A stretch of DNA of 64,000 bases, taken from the NCBI RefSeq assembly GCF_021917145.1, contig NW_025813796.1, positions 744,001 through 808,000 on the forward strand. Reading direction: 5' to 3'. Every line of letters begins with the position of its first letter. The first letter of the stretch is position 1. This stretch comes from Hypomesus transpacificus. Lineage: Eukaryota > Chordata > Actinopteri > Osmeriformes > Osmeridae. Of this stretch, positions 33,436 to 45,939 are shown one piece after another. The notes under the pieces were generated by a model. That model was not told where the DNA came from and did no database searches. It worked only from the letters and a program-made list of their open reading frames with translations. The position numbers and the translations under genes were made by a program.

Positions 33436-35818
33436 TCCCTCTTCACGACACACAGACGACACACTTTTTATGATCATGAATCACTACATGCCCACACCAG
33501 CGAGGCTCTCGAATTGACCTACATACCCTTCGAGTACCGGCCTAACCGTTTGAAACGGCCTGTTTTAGGACATGTAACAAGTCCACGGTGTTGGCTTTTA
33601 CAGCCTCACTCCTCTCTGTACTCTCTGCCTCAATCCCCCCCCCCTCCCCTCCCCAGGATTATTTCAGAAGCCAATTTCAGGAGATCACACAGATTCTCCT
33701 GGCAATCTTCTATTAAATCCATATCAAATTAAACAAATCCATAGTGCCATGTGAAGCCAGACAGGGCTCAGTTGGGTCAAAAATCTATAAAAGTGTTTTC
33801 TGAGGGCGGCAACAAGAGTTGAACAAGCGAAACGTTAAGTTCAGACAACCTTGACAATAGAAACCTCACTGACGGCTTGCTTTTTCTCAATCTGCTTTAT
33901 TACTGCCAGCTGATAACCTATGCTAAACACACTGACACACACACACACACACACACAGACACAGTGCAATCATAGGGGCTTACTCCGTTCCTCGCAAATG
34001 TTTAGACAAACCCCCACTATCGCCACAACAAGCTTTACAATGGAAGGAGACGGGTTATCTCCCCCCGGCCTTCACAAACAAACACCTCGTGGATTGGCGT
34101 CCAATCTCGATCGAATGCGAGCGCACTACATAAACAGAGAACGGACACGGCATGCCACACGCCACAGGTAAGGCACGGCGACAGCGCTGGGTTCGGCCCC
34201 CGGGGAGGAACAACACGCAGCCAATCATTTCCCAACCCTGATTTGGACAATCATTTGTAAACGCGGGGGCAGTGATCTCGCTCGTCGCAAAAAGGAAACT
34301 AACCCATTTCTCGGTTTCACATTCAGACAAGAGAGCATGCGAAGGGAAGAGGAAGTTACACGTGTCTGTCTGAAAGAAAAAGAAAAAAGTACAATGCGGC
34401 CTACAAGGTAGCTGCAGTTCAACTGGGTGACAAATACAATGAACATTGTCAGAACTACACCATATCAGGGGGTTCTTGAGGACAGGGCAAGCTGCACTGT
34501 TCACTATGTTCCACAATTGGTATCAGTAGTATGATGACAGACACATAGGCTCTCTGGCTACAGGAACACTAATGTAGGCTTCCTGGCTTCTATGGAACTT
34601 CCTGTTCGTTAACACTTAAAGATGAGATGGTGGATGGATGGAATCGATCCTAAACCCATTGCAAGACAACAAAATGAATTAGGATGGGCCATTACCCTGA
34701 TTGTGTTAATGATGCATAGCCTAAAAAGTCTATATATTCAAAGGGCCAGAGGCATAGCGGGCTAAACGTGATCCTTGAAACTGTGAAGTCTGACTAAATA
34801 AGTCAGCGTTGTTACAGCCGGCAGGTGAAAAGGTAACAGGTCATTTACCGATGTCTGGGGCATGCAAAACTCATGATCCCTCATGTTTCCCCAATTTACC
34901 TTCAGACTGTGGCGGTGAAGAACCTCATGTCAAGTCATTGCACTGTGACACGGCCGCCATCTTGATCGCATCACCTGGCCTACACCCAACCGCATCCCCT
35001 TTTAGCCCGTATACCACTGCAAACGACTTCACAAAACTATTCAAATGTCTGGGGAAATGCCAGGGCAAGGGACAGCTGTAATCTGAAATGCAAACCTGTC
35101 TGTTACTGGGGGTTTAATGCAGCGTGTGTTTATACTGGTGTTCCACACATCATGGTGAGGTGGGTTTTGTTTTGTAAGCCAACTGTCTTGATAACGGGCC
35201 AATGGGGTTGCTATGGAGGCTGCATCGGGATCAATCCATGATAGTGGACCCACACTTCATCCAGGGCAATTATACCATTGTCTCAATTATAGGGATGGGC
35301 TCAGTCAGTAATCATGACAGTAACTAACAAGGCTCTATTCTTTCAGTCAAGCAATACATGTAGCTCATTGATTTGGCTGAGAATAGCCTTGAACTCAAAT
35401 CTTCTCAGGAGATAAAGGTATTTGGCAAAATACCTGATCACTCTGGCCTACACCATATTAAGTCAAATCTAGGCCTACGCCTATATAGACAAGTACTGAT
35501 TTATATCATTCAGATGGAACTCAGTGTTATTCTCGAGGATCTTTAAATAGCGTTGTTAATAGGTTTAACTCCTATTGACAAGTCAGGCTACATAGTCAAG
35601 TTACATAGGCACATTTGTAGTTCCCATCTCCCTGTATGTCCACACACACATCATTTTGACAGGCAAACGCCCAAACATAGCAAGCGCGTGTATGGTACAC
35701 ATTACCTGGGCTCAGGGAGGATGATTTTCTTACTCGCTCGGGCCGCTGGAGTAGATTTGCTCTTCTCCATCGCCATCAAATAGCTGACATCGGCGAGAAC
35801 TGCTTCGAGGTCCGCCAT
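31058..35818 (-). CDS. grk3: G protein-coupled receptor kinase 3 (beta-adrenergic receptor kinase 2), first two coding exons
   Basis: GRK2/3 kinases phosphorylate active G protein-coupled receptors and start desensitisation. Only the first two coding exons are present: 35818-35706 and 31134-31058, with GT-AG borders and matching phase, split by an intron of about 4.6 kb. They encode the start [20 protein letters not shown], then ARASKKI, LPEP and [20 protein letters not shown], through FNQKIG. This is the N-terminal helix and the start of the RGS-homology region. Residues such as LEERDELTF are closer to the GRK3 pattern, and GRK3 lies near SEZ6L and the beta-crystallins in human, which favours grk3 over grk2. 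The remaining RGS, kinase and PH exons, about 19 in human, should lie below 31058, but only 280 bases remain before the gap. Confidence 0.9.
31135..35705 (-). other. grk3 intron 1
   Basis: No exon is visible here. It contains homopolymers (poly-G 31145-31166, poly-C 33144-33167 and an exceptionally long C run at 33397-33433) and a CA microsatellite at 33934-33960. Confidence 0.6.
33397..33433 (+). repeat. Very long poly-C run
   Basis: An uninterrupted run of about 37 C inside grk3 intron 1. Confidence 0.9.
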
Positions 35819-38310
35819 CTTCAACCCCGGGACGATTAAATCGATTAAAAACTAACTGGTTATTGTGTTGGCAAAGGATTTAAAAGTAAATGTCCACTGA
35901 TATCAGCCAATGTCCAGTGACGATGACAGGGTAGCTAAACGGTTGACAGGGACGACCATCGACTGAAGCGTTTATTTTTCTGACTGGGTTAGCACTTTGG
36001 GTCTCTCAAACAACGATCATTGTGACATACAGGATAAATTCGGATGAGAGATGTATCCCTTGATGATGCCTCTTCTAGTTTAACGTGAACACAGATCCGT
36101 CCAGTGCAAAAAATATGGTGGTTTCATGAACGCCAAATAACGAACATCAAATATAGATATGGCAAAGTAAGTATTGATGGGGAGATCTTTTAAGCCCCCC
36201 TCCTTTCAGTGCAGGGCTTCAAATATTCCAGACGATAAACGTATCAAGCAAATTGACACCTGTCAATGCCCCCACTGTCTTAGATTATTTTGTTGATTTT
36301 GTGGCAAGCATTTAAAATCCCTTGTGTCCAGCACGACATGTGCAGTGAGCTTCTCAACACGGTGTATTCATCTAGCCCCGATAGGATATAAAACAGGCTA
36401 TAATACTTAGTACCAGCTATGCGTCCACAAAAAAGATGAGCTGCAACGAATATGTTGAACTGGCACCCAATAAATACATCCTGTTAAAATGGTGACACCG
36501 ACCAGCGAGCAAAAATAAACAAAAGCAGGCAAACTCTCCAGTTGCCAAAAGACGACAAAGGGTTTGTCAGTTGCTGGGTCGTTATTTAGCAACAGCTCTG
36601 TTAACATAAAATACGATAAAATAAAAACAAAAAATCTTCCATTGGATTCTTCACAGCGCCGATGTGTTTGGCAGCCTCCGTTATTGGCTTCCTGAAACGT
36701 TTGCTAGCTAGGCTAACCAGCTAAGCTAGCTGTATGGCTGAGTAACGAGATTGTTATGACTGCAGATACTTGCTAGCTAGCCACCGATATTAGCTAGCTA
36801 GATATCGCGTTCTTTGTGGCCGCCTTGGCTCTCTAGCCGGTTGGTTGGCTAATCAAATCAGTAAGGTTAGCTAGTTAGCCAGCTAAAATTAGCAAAGCCT
36901 GACACGCTCTTCTTGCAACAAGCGCTTGCTTTAAATCGTACAGCTCAGGCTTGAAACCAGACCAACAATTCATCAAGTTAACGAACGTAATCCTACGAAA
37001 TCCACGTCATTTAAAAAAAAGACCCATGCAACCTCATACAATTATCCATTATTGTTTCGTTCCCCCTAGCGTTAGGGACCCTTGCTCGCATGTAGACTCC
37101 GCTACCGCTAGCTTGCTGTGATGATGCCTGATGATGGTGGACGAGGCGGGGGAGGGGGCGTTCGATGTCGAAGAAGGAAATTGGCTGGGGAGGCTGTTTT
37201 GCTACGTTTCTGTCTTTATTTTCAGTCCGGGCGTCGGCACCGATCAACGCCAGCCTTACTGTAGATTGGAACTTGTTGTAGTCAGTCGTGGTTGCTAAGT
37301 GAACGACGTTCGCGAGTTTAGTGTCAGTGAACTGACAAGTCAAAGAAAAGCAAAACCATTTAGCCAGCACTAGAAAGGTGTCCTTAACCAGCTGTCAGAG
37401 GTAGAGCAAATCTTCCTCAAAGAAAGTAGCAAGCTAGCAATAGGACCAGTCAGTGTGGGTTCTTCTGTGGAGCTTCGTTCTTCTGACACGGTCTTACCTA
37501 ACTTGGAGCTAGTGCTAGCAAACGCATGGATAGCTAGCCATCGACATCATTAATATTAGAAGTCCGCGTTTGATAAAGTGCCATAAGTCGATCTGACAAG
37601 AGTATTTACGTTGTTCTAATTGTTAGAAGTTGTCCCTCAAAGGTACATGTTTCTTAAATCCCATTTGGTCCGGACAAGAGAATGTGATCAACTCCAATTG
37701 GTTTGCTGTCCTGTGTTTGCAAAGCTGTCTTCAATGTTCTCTAGAGAGCTAGAAGCTAACTACTGTAGCACCAACTTCCTCCGGTGCGACTGCAACTGAG
37801 TAGGCTTTAAAACATGTAATGGAACTCCAAGGATTCGACGTGATTGTTTACAAATCACCTACTGTATCCACGGATTACCATTTTGTTAGCCTATTACACG
37901 TTTGCTGGACCCTCAGACACAGTAAATTTGACCACGTAATACATGAAAACATCTAGTCATTGCAAGTACTCGGTAAAACAGGCAAGTGGCTGCTCTGCAA
38001 CCATGTGCAAGTGTACGACTAACGCTGGTTATTATAATCAATCCACAATACGAGGCACTATGTTGGTTGTATCTACTTATTAGTGATAGTTTGTTAGTGA
38101 TCTTCCTAAACACATTCCCTAATGGCTTGTTTAAAAATGGAAACATAGTGCCTTCTCCTGGTAAGTGTCGGTAATACTTGTTTTAAGTATCTCTTTTGAT
38201 CAGTCTCACAGTCTTTATCTATGTGATTGCTGCTCATATTCGAAGTATTTGACATGTATTTGTTCTGTCACAGAGGCAGATGAATGGAGGAGGTCAGTAA
38301 GGTTTAAGAA
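35819..38310 (-). promoter_or_regulatory. grk3 5' flank with GCTAGC-rich clusters
   Basis: Upstream of the grk3 start codon. Between about 36700 and 37760 the palindrome GCTAGC and close relatives (GCTAGCTAG, TAGCTAGC, GCTAAC) recur many times, and a GC-rich patch lies near 37100-37200. No coding exon is recognisable. Promoter function is inferred from position only. Confidence 0.4.
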
Positions 38311-38316
38311 ATACAG

Positions 38317-38322
38317 TTTATT
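38317..38322 (-). terminator. cryba4 polyadenylation signal
   Basis: AATAAA on the minus strand, about 65 bases after the cryba4 stop codon. Confidence 0.7.
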
Positions 38323-38385
38323 CAGCACCGGGTAGCGGGGATCGGGAGTAAGGGGTCACAGGGGTAAGAGGGCAGGAAGGAGGGG

Positions 38386-40114
38386 TTACTGCTGAATGCG
38401 GCGGATGGATTGGATCTGAGGGGTCTGGGAGTGGGAACCAAACTCCCTGAAGTGTTTGTACTCCCCGAGGTGGCGGTCACACTCCATGATGTACTGGTAT
38501 CCACGGTAGCCAGGATACTGGTAGCACACGAATCTATCAAGGAAAGAGATGGAGGTTTATAACCTGTGGGGCTGCACAGTTCCATTCCGAGGATGAATCA
38601 GGACAGACAGGTGATGGAGTGAGCGTGAGATCCCGAGGTAACTCACGGGAGACAGGGAGATATCGAGGGGGGGGAGGGGGACACATAAACAGGAGTAACG
38701 GGTGAGAAGGAGAGATGTGGTTTTGTCGACACTCACGCTCCAGACTGGACCCTGAGGGAGCCCACTTCGTTGTTGCACCAGCCCATGGCCTGGAGGGAGG
38801 GATAGTCGTCGCTCAGCTCACCCTTACGGGCCATGAAGTTCTCACGCTCGAAGATGGTCATGCGACACTCCCTGTGGTTCTGGGAGGGAAAAGAAGTCGA
38901 GAGTGGATGACACGTATGAGTCGAGCAGGTTTACTTTCACCAGACCAGACTGGTTGAACACAGAGAGAGACCTACAAGGATGAAGGGCCTGCTAAGATGC
39001 AGGGGGCAGGGAGCACAAGTATGATAGAAAAATTGAAGGTTGTACTTACGGCACAGGCAATGGGTCTGAAAGAGGTCATCCTCTCAATGTGATAGGCGTT
39101 GCTACCTCCATAAGCATCACACTGAGGGTACTCTCCTCTCTCCAGCACAAACTGCTGACCCTGGTAAGAGGCATGCTCATAACCCACCCAGCTAAAGGAA
39201 CACAGAGGATGACAGTCAGTTTCCACTATCCTGATACAACACAACAATAAACAATAACACTTTCAATACAACTGTGTATTTTTTCTTTCTGACCAGATGC
39301 TACTTTTTAGCCCGTGTGAATGTGATGTGTTTATGACGTGCTCGTGTGCGAACGGCAGCTGGCGTCCGTTGTGTCTGGCGCGGGACTCACGCTCCACTCT
39401 CCACCCTGAGAGAGCGCACGCTCTCGAAGCCAAACTCCATCACGTTGCAGCACTCGGAGGTAAACTCATGGCGACGGCCCTGGAAGCACTCCTCGTCGTA
39501 GACGATGATCTGACCAGAAAACAGGGAAAAACGGCATTCTTCAGAATTCCCTCGAGTTAACAGACGGGACTGACAAACACACAGTGGCCTTGTCTTCGGT
39601 ACACTCTAAATGTCTGCGGTCAGGTGGTTTAAAGATGAATTTTGTTAATGGGGAATAAATGCGAGGATGAAGCAATCTTTGACTATTAAGCTGTGGTTGT
39701 ATTCACTGTGGGACTCAGCAAGGTGGTTTGTTGGAAAAAATTTACTCCCCCATAACTGTGATTGGATGAGTTTGTGACTACTAAAAGGCAAACAGTAGAA
39801 ACATTCTAGGGTTAGCCTGGGGAATGTTTCATAAAAGTAATCTTGTTTGTTCAAATTTCTCTGAGTATCCACGCTGCAGCAAACATTGTGTTGAGACTAA
39901 AGACGACTGTTATGACAGAATGGGCCCTGGTGATCCATTGTGTTCCGAGCTCAGGCTACCATGCAGAGGTTTGTTTCTGATGGAGCCACTCAGCTGAAGA
40001 ATGTGCCGGACAATGACACACAAGCCTGGGGCTTGAGATGATGCATGGGTCCAGCCTGTCATTCAACACACTCACCTTCCAGTGTCCGGAGAACTTGGTG
40101 CATTGGTGAGTCAT
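38386..40114 (-). CDS. cryba4: Beta-crystallin A4
   Basis: Structural lens protein of the beta/gamma-crystallin family. Five coding exons on the minus strand, 40114-40076, 39509-39391, 39191-39050, 38879-38737 and 38533-38386, keep frame and give 196 residues, the same length as human CRYBA4. The first exon gives the short N-terminal arm ([13 protein letters not shown]) and each later exon one Greek-key motif, the classic beta-crystallin layout. Diagnostic blocks are [74 protein letters not shown] and the end [10 protein letters not shown]. An acceptor just upstream of the ATG points to a non-coding first exon near 40992. It lies head-to-head with crybb1, as in human. Confidence 0.95.
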
Positions 40115-40991
40115 CTTGTCTGGAATGAGAGAGAATATAAACGATTCTGAGAGCAGAATGTGACATTTGTCTTGTTCACTGTGATGCCAGTGAAATGGGC
40201 TCCCGTTAACTCACAAACACACACACACTGCGCTCAAAATCCCCCTAGAATCCTCTTTTGAACAAACATCTCCCTATCCCAAAACAAAGCTTGACTATGA
40301 AGTTTGCTGACACCAAATAAGTTGCGTCCACAACATTTCTCTGTGCAACTTCATAAAAACAGAAGTGTGGAAAATAACTGGGGAAAGTAGAGCAACATGT
40401 TTGTTTTTTGGAAAATCCCAGAATAGCTTTTAACTGTCAGTTTATCTCAGCAGGATTCCCTGTGTTACCATGTATTCATGTGCAGCTCCACTCTGTTACA
40501 TGGGCTATGTGAAAAGGCCTGTTCTGCTACACAGCACGCCATGAAAAGGCCTGCGCATCTGCAGGGTCGCTGAGCAGCTCCAAAAGCACTCGCTGCTTCT
40601 GTATAATGCCTTGAATAGTAGGAACAGCCTGAATACATGAATGCTCCGATTAAAGGCATCGGCAGATATGAATAGTTCCTGGGCCCAAAAAAAACGAGTC
40701 AAGTAGTAGAAGCCGCGAGCCTCGTCCGGGCTCCTGTTGCCCTCCTCTCTTTTTCGCACCCGTCTAACTCGTGTCATTGGTTTTTCTCCCTCCTGTCGTA
40801 GTCTCTCCCCCTCTAAGGGCTTCCTATCTGCCCGCCATATCTGTCTGCCGTGTCGGCCCTCTGGGGCACGAGCCCCGGGTGGGGTCCTCTGCGCAGTGGG
40901 GCTTAGGGGGCTGAGTGAGTGTGGGCCCGCCATGCTAGCTGCTGTGCCCTGGATGCCCGGGTTAGGGGAGAGCGGGACAGGGGGGACTCAC

Positions 40992-41062
40992 CTCGCTTTG
41001 ATGCCCTTGGGATGTCCTGGTGTGGGAATGAGAGTAGGCACGCGCCCCCACCCTTTTAAAGC
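40992..41062 (-). promoter_or_regulatory. cryba4: cryba4 core promoter and non-coding exon 1
   Basis: On the minus strand a TATA-like CTTTAAAAGG lies at about 41052-41061. A donor GCGAG|GTGAGT at 40992/40991 would end a short non-coding first exon starting near 41030, which would splice to the acceptor just upstream of the start codon at 40114. Inferred from sequence only. Confidence 0.55.
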
Positions 41063-42294
41063 CTCCCCTGGCAAAGGGCCACGCTGAAAGCACCGGCTCA
41101 GCAGCGGGGGAGGGGCTTGTCTTTGTCCCCCCCCGTGACAAAAGCAGGGTTAATCTATAGAGGGGTAGAAGTGCATACGCCACAGTATCGCCCCCCGGGG
41201 GGCGAGGGACAGAGACCTGGGGAAAGGAAAGAGGGCCCACACGTTAAGGACTCTTGGTGAGAAAGGCAACGGACGAGACGAGAGGGATGGGAGTGGGGGT
41301 GAGGGGGATGGTTCTGTCTCACTTGGTGCCCTGGCCTCGGCGGTGTTCTTCTCTCTCACATAGCGTCTGTTTCCCTGGAAACCGCTTTCTCTCTCCGTCT
41401 CTCGCCGTCCTCGTATCCCTGCTTGTCTCCTTCTCGACGTCTTCCTTCACCCCAAGCTTAACCACCTGTTGCACCTTTTGGGATGCTTGTCTCAAAGCAC
41501 ACACACACACACTCGGCCACCTCCCTGTCACCCACGTTTGCTCACTCATTAGGAACTCTTTAAGAGTACTATTCTTGTATAGTTTTGCAATGGGTCTGGT
41601 GTTGGGCATTCACTTCAGATATATTTACTGTCCATCCAATTGATTTTTTACAACTGTGGAGGACATAATACAGTACTATAGATGGAAATAGATAACGGAG
41701 GTTAAAGCTGAAGACACTGTCTCTGTCACTGGTGATAAATATGTGTTATTGTTAGGCATACTTCGGTGCTGCTCAACAGAGGGGGGGAATGTGGAGCTTT
41801 TGGCAGAGGGGAGAAAGGAATACAGCCAAGAAATAAGCCACTATTCTCCCTCTAACAGCCAGAGGACTGAAATGTGGAAAGTTCAGCCAGAGGAACTCAA
41901 TTGCCAACAACTCCAGCAGGAATACTAATAGTTTGTGCTCCTCTGTTGCTATCCTCTTATAAACAACTCCCCACCCATTTTCACAGGGCAATTTATGATG
42001 AGATTTTTATGTCATGAATAGATGTCAAATATCATGGATATACGTCATTCTTTACCCAACTCATATTGGTGTTTGTTCAGCAGTACATGAGTAGACAATC
42101 AAATACAGTATTCCAAGAGGATGCTAGCGTGATCGTAGCTTTAGCTACATGCATCAGCTCACCTCTCAACACAGAGGCTCTCGTTTGTTTTAACAGTTGA
42201 GTGGTTGCCTAGTCAACCAGTGGTAAACAGAGATGGAGAAACACTCCTTTTGGTAGCTGTCTTATGGTCAGTCTGACTGTGCAGCTGGATAATG

Positions 42295-42395
42295 TGTGTT
42301 CATTAAGCACACTTTTATCGAAAGCCTCATACAGGGGGGATTTGAACCTGTCACCTTTTAATCTACGGTCAAACACTATACCACTGAGCTATATT
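42295..42395 (-). repeat. tRNA-like SINE
   Basis: On the minus strand: TATAGCTCAGTGGTATAG (box A), GACAGGTTCAAATCCCC (box B), then a tail TTTCGATAAAAGTGTGCTTA related to the tail of the other SINEs in the window. Confidence 0.75.
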
Positions 42396-42791
42396 CAGTG
42401 TGTGGTACACTGACTAACCCGATCAAACAATGCAAGTCATTATTCAGTTCAAAGTTTGGCCTGACCTTCTAATCGACCCTTTATTTACCAATAACGTCTA
42501 ACAGTCCTTCCTCTTGTCTGGCGTGGTCATGGCTTCTGACTGCCACACTGAGAAATGCAAGCGTAGAGGGGTGTTGTGGGAAAGGTGTTCTCATGTTATC
42601 TCATACTAAATGAAATACCGATTATCCCTCATCCCTCTTTTCATTTCCTGACCACATTGATGAATTTCAGTTTCACTGGTCTTGCTTTGAAGGTTTGTAA
42701 GTAAGTTTATAGTCGACTCTTTCAAGCTTATTGCAACAAGAATATGTGAAAATACATATACATTTATCATTCGAATGATAAATTATAATAA

Positions 42792-42905
42792 TGGATGTAT
42801 TCGACAGACACCTTTATCCAAAGCGACGGACTATCCAGGGAGGGTATGAACCTTCGCCCTTGTGACGCAACCAAATGTTTTAGCCACTAAGCTATACCCA
42901 ACCCC
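42792..42905 (-). repeat. tRNA-like SINE
   Basis: On the minus strand: GGGTATAGCTTAGTGGCTAA (box A), AAGGTTCATACCC (box B), and the tail GTCGCTTTGGATAAAGGTGT. Confidence 0.75.
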
Positions 42906-43197
42906 CTAAAATCGACCTATTATGCATCTAAATCAATAATTCTGAATATGACAATTGCTTTAACTATAGCCAGTTTGAACTGTGATTGAAATCTCTCCTT
43001 TGGAGTTGTAAAGACAGTACTTGGGATCTGCATGGGTCAGAGGTAGATGAGGGGGATTAACTCCTCCCTCTGGGTCTATGCATTCCACTGCTATACGCAG
43101 CTATAGCTTACAGGCCCAACCACACCAACACAGGGGCAAAGTGCGTCGTCAGGGCTTTCCTTTGACAGTAAAGTGCTTACAGGCAGGGCCGGTGGGG

Positions 43198-43198
<1 letters not shown>

Positions 43199-43235
<37 letters not shown>

Positions 43236-43248
43236 GTGTGTGTGTGGG
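43199..43248 (+). repeat. Poly-G run with GT repeats
   Basis: An uninterrupted G run of about 34 bases followed by GTGTGTGTG, about 110 bases upstream of the crybb1 TATA box. Confidence 0.9.
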
Positions 43249-43354
43249 GGGATTCTCGGCAATGCGATGACCCGACGGCTTTGGCACTGACCAACTGTGA
43301 TGACGAGGTGTTTTCTATTGTGCCGTGAGCCCCTGCGTTCGGCCTTTGCCAGGG

Positions 43355-43435
43355 TATAAAAGCCGGGCCACGGCGCTGAGGGGACCAGCACGAGCCAGCC
43401 TCCCACACACAGCACTGCCAGCTAAACTCACGCAG
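43355..43435 (+). promoter_or_regulatory. crybb1: crybb1 core promoter and non-coding exon 1
   Basis: TATAAA at 43355-43360 lies about 30 bases before a likely start near 43385. The non-coding exon ends at CGCAG|GTAAGG (43435) and splices to the acceptor at 43932. Two GATGAC-like motifs upstream (43266 and 43300 region) resemble the TGATGA half-sites known from the chicken betaB1-crystallin promoter; that link is inference. Confidence 0.7.
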
Positions 43436-43943
43436 GTAAGGACCACACACAGACCCACACGCACACTCAGACACCAGCCGTTCCACCGCGGTGCAGGGGG
43501 CACAGCCGGTGGCAGGGCTCCACTCTCTCCGCTTGGCCCGGACGAGGTCACCCTAAGGCTGGGGAGAGCCCCTGGCAGAGGCCCAGGTCTGAGGGCCTTC
43601 ATGAGGCACTCTGTACCCAGGCTAGATGGTAATTTTCTGTAAAGTTGCAGACTAGGGCCCACTTGTGAACCAGATTCACCCAGTAGAAACACCAACCTTA
43701 TTCCGAAACTGGTACTTTTTTGGGGGGGGGGGGGATTTCTTCATAGACATCACAGTGCCCATAGAAAAGACTGACACTAAACTTTGATCGGTATGTTTGT
43801 GAACCTTTTCCTGATCTCGTTTTCCTTCTCTCTTTCCCCTTCCTACCTGCTCGCCTGTCCCTCTGTACGTCGACCTTTCGTCTCATCCTGCTCACCCCAT
43901 TTCACCTCTTCTCCTCTGCCCCCTTCTCCCAGACTCTAACATC

Positions 43944-45739
43944 ATGTCTCAGACTGCCAAGTCCGCCTCCAACCAGGGCACTGATGCCAAGGACAAGGGT
44001 GCCCCCGCTGCCACCAGCAAGGCCACCAAGACCGGAGACCCTGGCATGGGTTCCTTCAGAGTGAGTCACAGCATCATTCGGCCATTTCACAGTACAACAA
44101 CGATTCGCCAATGCTTATCAGTCCTAAAGCTTTTCCTTCACCTGGATTCCGATGCACTGATATGTTCCCGTTGACTCTGGTGCAGATTATGCTGTTCGAC
44201 CAGGAGAACTTCCAGGGAAGAATGATTGAGGTCCAGAACGAGTGTATGAATGTGTGTGACCGCGGCATGGATAGAGTGCGCAGTATCATCGTGGAGAGCG
44301 GCCCGTAAGTGGACTAACAAACCTCCCACCCCCACCGAAAAAAACACAAAACAGATATTAACTGCACACACAAGCATGTTCGCTGTCCTCCAAGGCAATC
44401 ATTCTTCCTCTTTCCACCTTCCTTCACGCTCACTTCATCGACAGGTCTACCCCTCCTCTAATCCGTCTCTCCCCTCCTCGCACCCCTGTCCCCCCGCTGC
44501 CCCTGGCGACCCCCCCTCTCCAGCTTTGTTGCCTTTGAGCAGACTAACTTCCGTGGGGAGATGTTCATCCTGGAGAAGGGCGAGTATCCTCGCTGGGATA
44601 CCTGGAGCAACTCTTACCGCAGCGACTGCCTCATGTCCCTCAGGCCCATCCGCATGGTGAGCCAATCAGATGATACTAAACGATTTTAGCAAGGGGGAGA
44701 AAAAAAAAAGCGATATTTTCAAAAGGAGAAACAGATCAGTAGACTGTGAATATCGAATACCCCGCTATCGCTAAGATTCGAGTGCAAATATGAAGCACGG
44801 GAAACGTTCCACAAACCCTCTTTCTCTGTGTCTGCCGTACAGGACAGCATGGAGCACAAGATCTGTCTGTTTGAGCTGTGTGACTTCAAGGGCAACAAGA
44901 TGGAGATCCAGGAGGATGACGTGCCCACCCTCTGGGCGCATGGTTTCACCGACAGAGTGGGCAGCGTGAAGGTGCCTGGTGGAGTGTAAGTACACATTAC
45001 TACACGCCTCGATTTCCCCTAGGGTGTTCCCTCAACAGCACTGGTTTAGCAGTGATTCAGACAGGGCCGTAAAACATTGAGTGTTTTATCCAATTCGTCT
45101 CAGAATGTAGGTGATGGGTTTCTCTGGATGGGCTACAGAACACTGTGACAGTGTGGCTCAAATACATTCATTCACTTGAGAGCAAATCTCAAATGGTACC
45201 CTGTCCTTCCTATCATATGCCCATGCAAAGTTAGGGCACTTTGGAGAACAGGAAGTCAATAGAGACATGTTGTTGGAGGAACCCCAGGGCTAGTCGTTGA
45301 CTGCAGTGTGTGGTGTAAGTAGTGTGGCATTGGAGTCATAAGGCAGGCGGATGACTGTGCGATGTCTGTAGCTCATAAAACATCAAATGTGTATTTTTAG
45401 TTGAGAATGTTTGAGTTCGCTCACGGGTGTTCAAAATCGCACGGAATTTTAATGCAGCAAAGGCTAGACATTGTTGACATTAAGACAGGTATGCGTTTGA
45501 AAAAAACACCATATTATACCAAGTCACTCATCATTGCTGATTTTTTCTGTTCTCTCTCCAGGTGGGTGGGTTACCAGTACCCCGGCTACAGAGGCTACCA
45601 GTACCTGTTCGAGTGTGGTGATTACAGACACTACAACGAGTTCTCCGCCTTCCAGCCCCAGATCCAGTCCATGCGTCGTGTCAGGGATATGCAGTTCCAC
45701 CAGAGAGGATGCTTCAACTTCACCGCCGCCAGCAAGTGA
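43944..45739 (+). CDS. crybb1: Beta-crystallin B1
   Basis: Basic beta-crystallin of the lens. Five coding exons, 43944-44060, 44186-44304, 44524-44656, 44843-44985 and 45562-45739, keep frame and give 229 residues (human 252). The first coding exon holds the Ala/Lys/Thr-rich N-terminal extension typical of CRYBB1 ([11 protein letters not shown] through TKTGDPGMG); it is shorter than in mammals, which accounts for the length difference. The four following exons each hold one Greek-key motif: [39 protein letters not shown] and [17 protein letters not shown], then a C-terminal extension [15 protein letters not shown] box and a non-coding first exon lie upstream at 43355-43435. Confidence 0.96.
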
Positions 45740-45926
45740 GGGACCCCTGCTGGACGCCTGGTGTAGTTGCAACCAGCTCTCAACCGCCCATCCGGCGCTT
45801 TTTATTTTTCCTTAACCTCTCTTCCTCCCTAAAATGACCCAAACCTCGACCCTCATCCCTCCAACCCAAAGGAATAGAATGATAGCATCGTACCGGACAA
45901 CCTAAATGACTTTATATGATGCCAAA

Positions 45927-45932
45927 AATAAA
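45927..45932 (+). terminator. crybb1 polyadenylation signal
   Basis: AATAAA about 190 bases after the stop codon, followed by a T/G-rich stretch. Confidence 0.75.
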
Positions 45933-45939
45933 CATGTTT

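Larger units (their letters stand above)
41063..43350. other. Intergenic region between cryba4 and crybb1
   Basis: Non-coding. It holds two tRNA-like SINE copies (42295-42395 and 42792-42905), a CA run at 41500-41513 and a long poly-G run (43200-43234). Lens enhancers shared by the divergent crystallin pair could lie here; none can be proven by eye. Confidence 0.5.

Noticed and set aside
37986-38174. Plus-strand open frame of 62 codons with a hydrophobic segment
   Set aside because: No homologue recognised, no splice or promoter context, and near the chance length for AT-rich sequence.
42295-42395. Possible functional tRNA gene on the minus strand
   Set aside because: Boxes A and B are present, but the acceptor stem does not pair and a SINE tail follows, as in the sister copies; it is a SINE.
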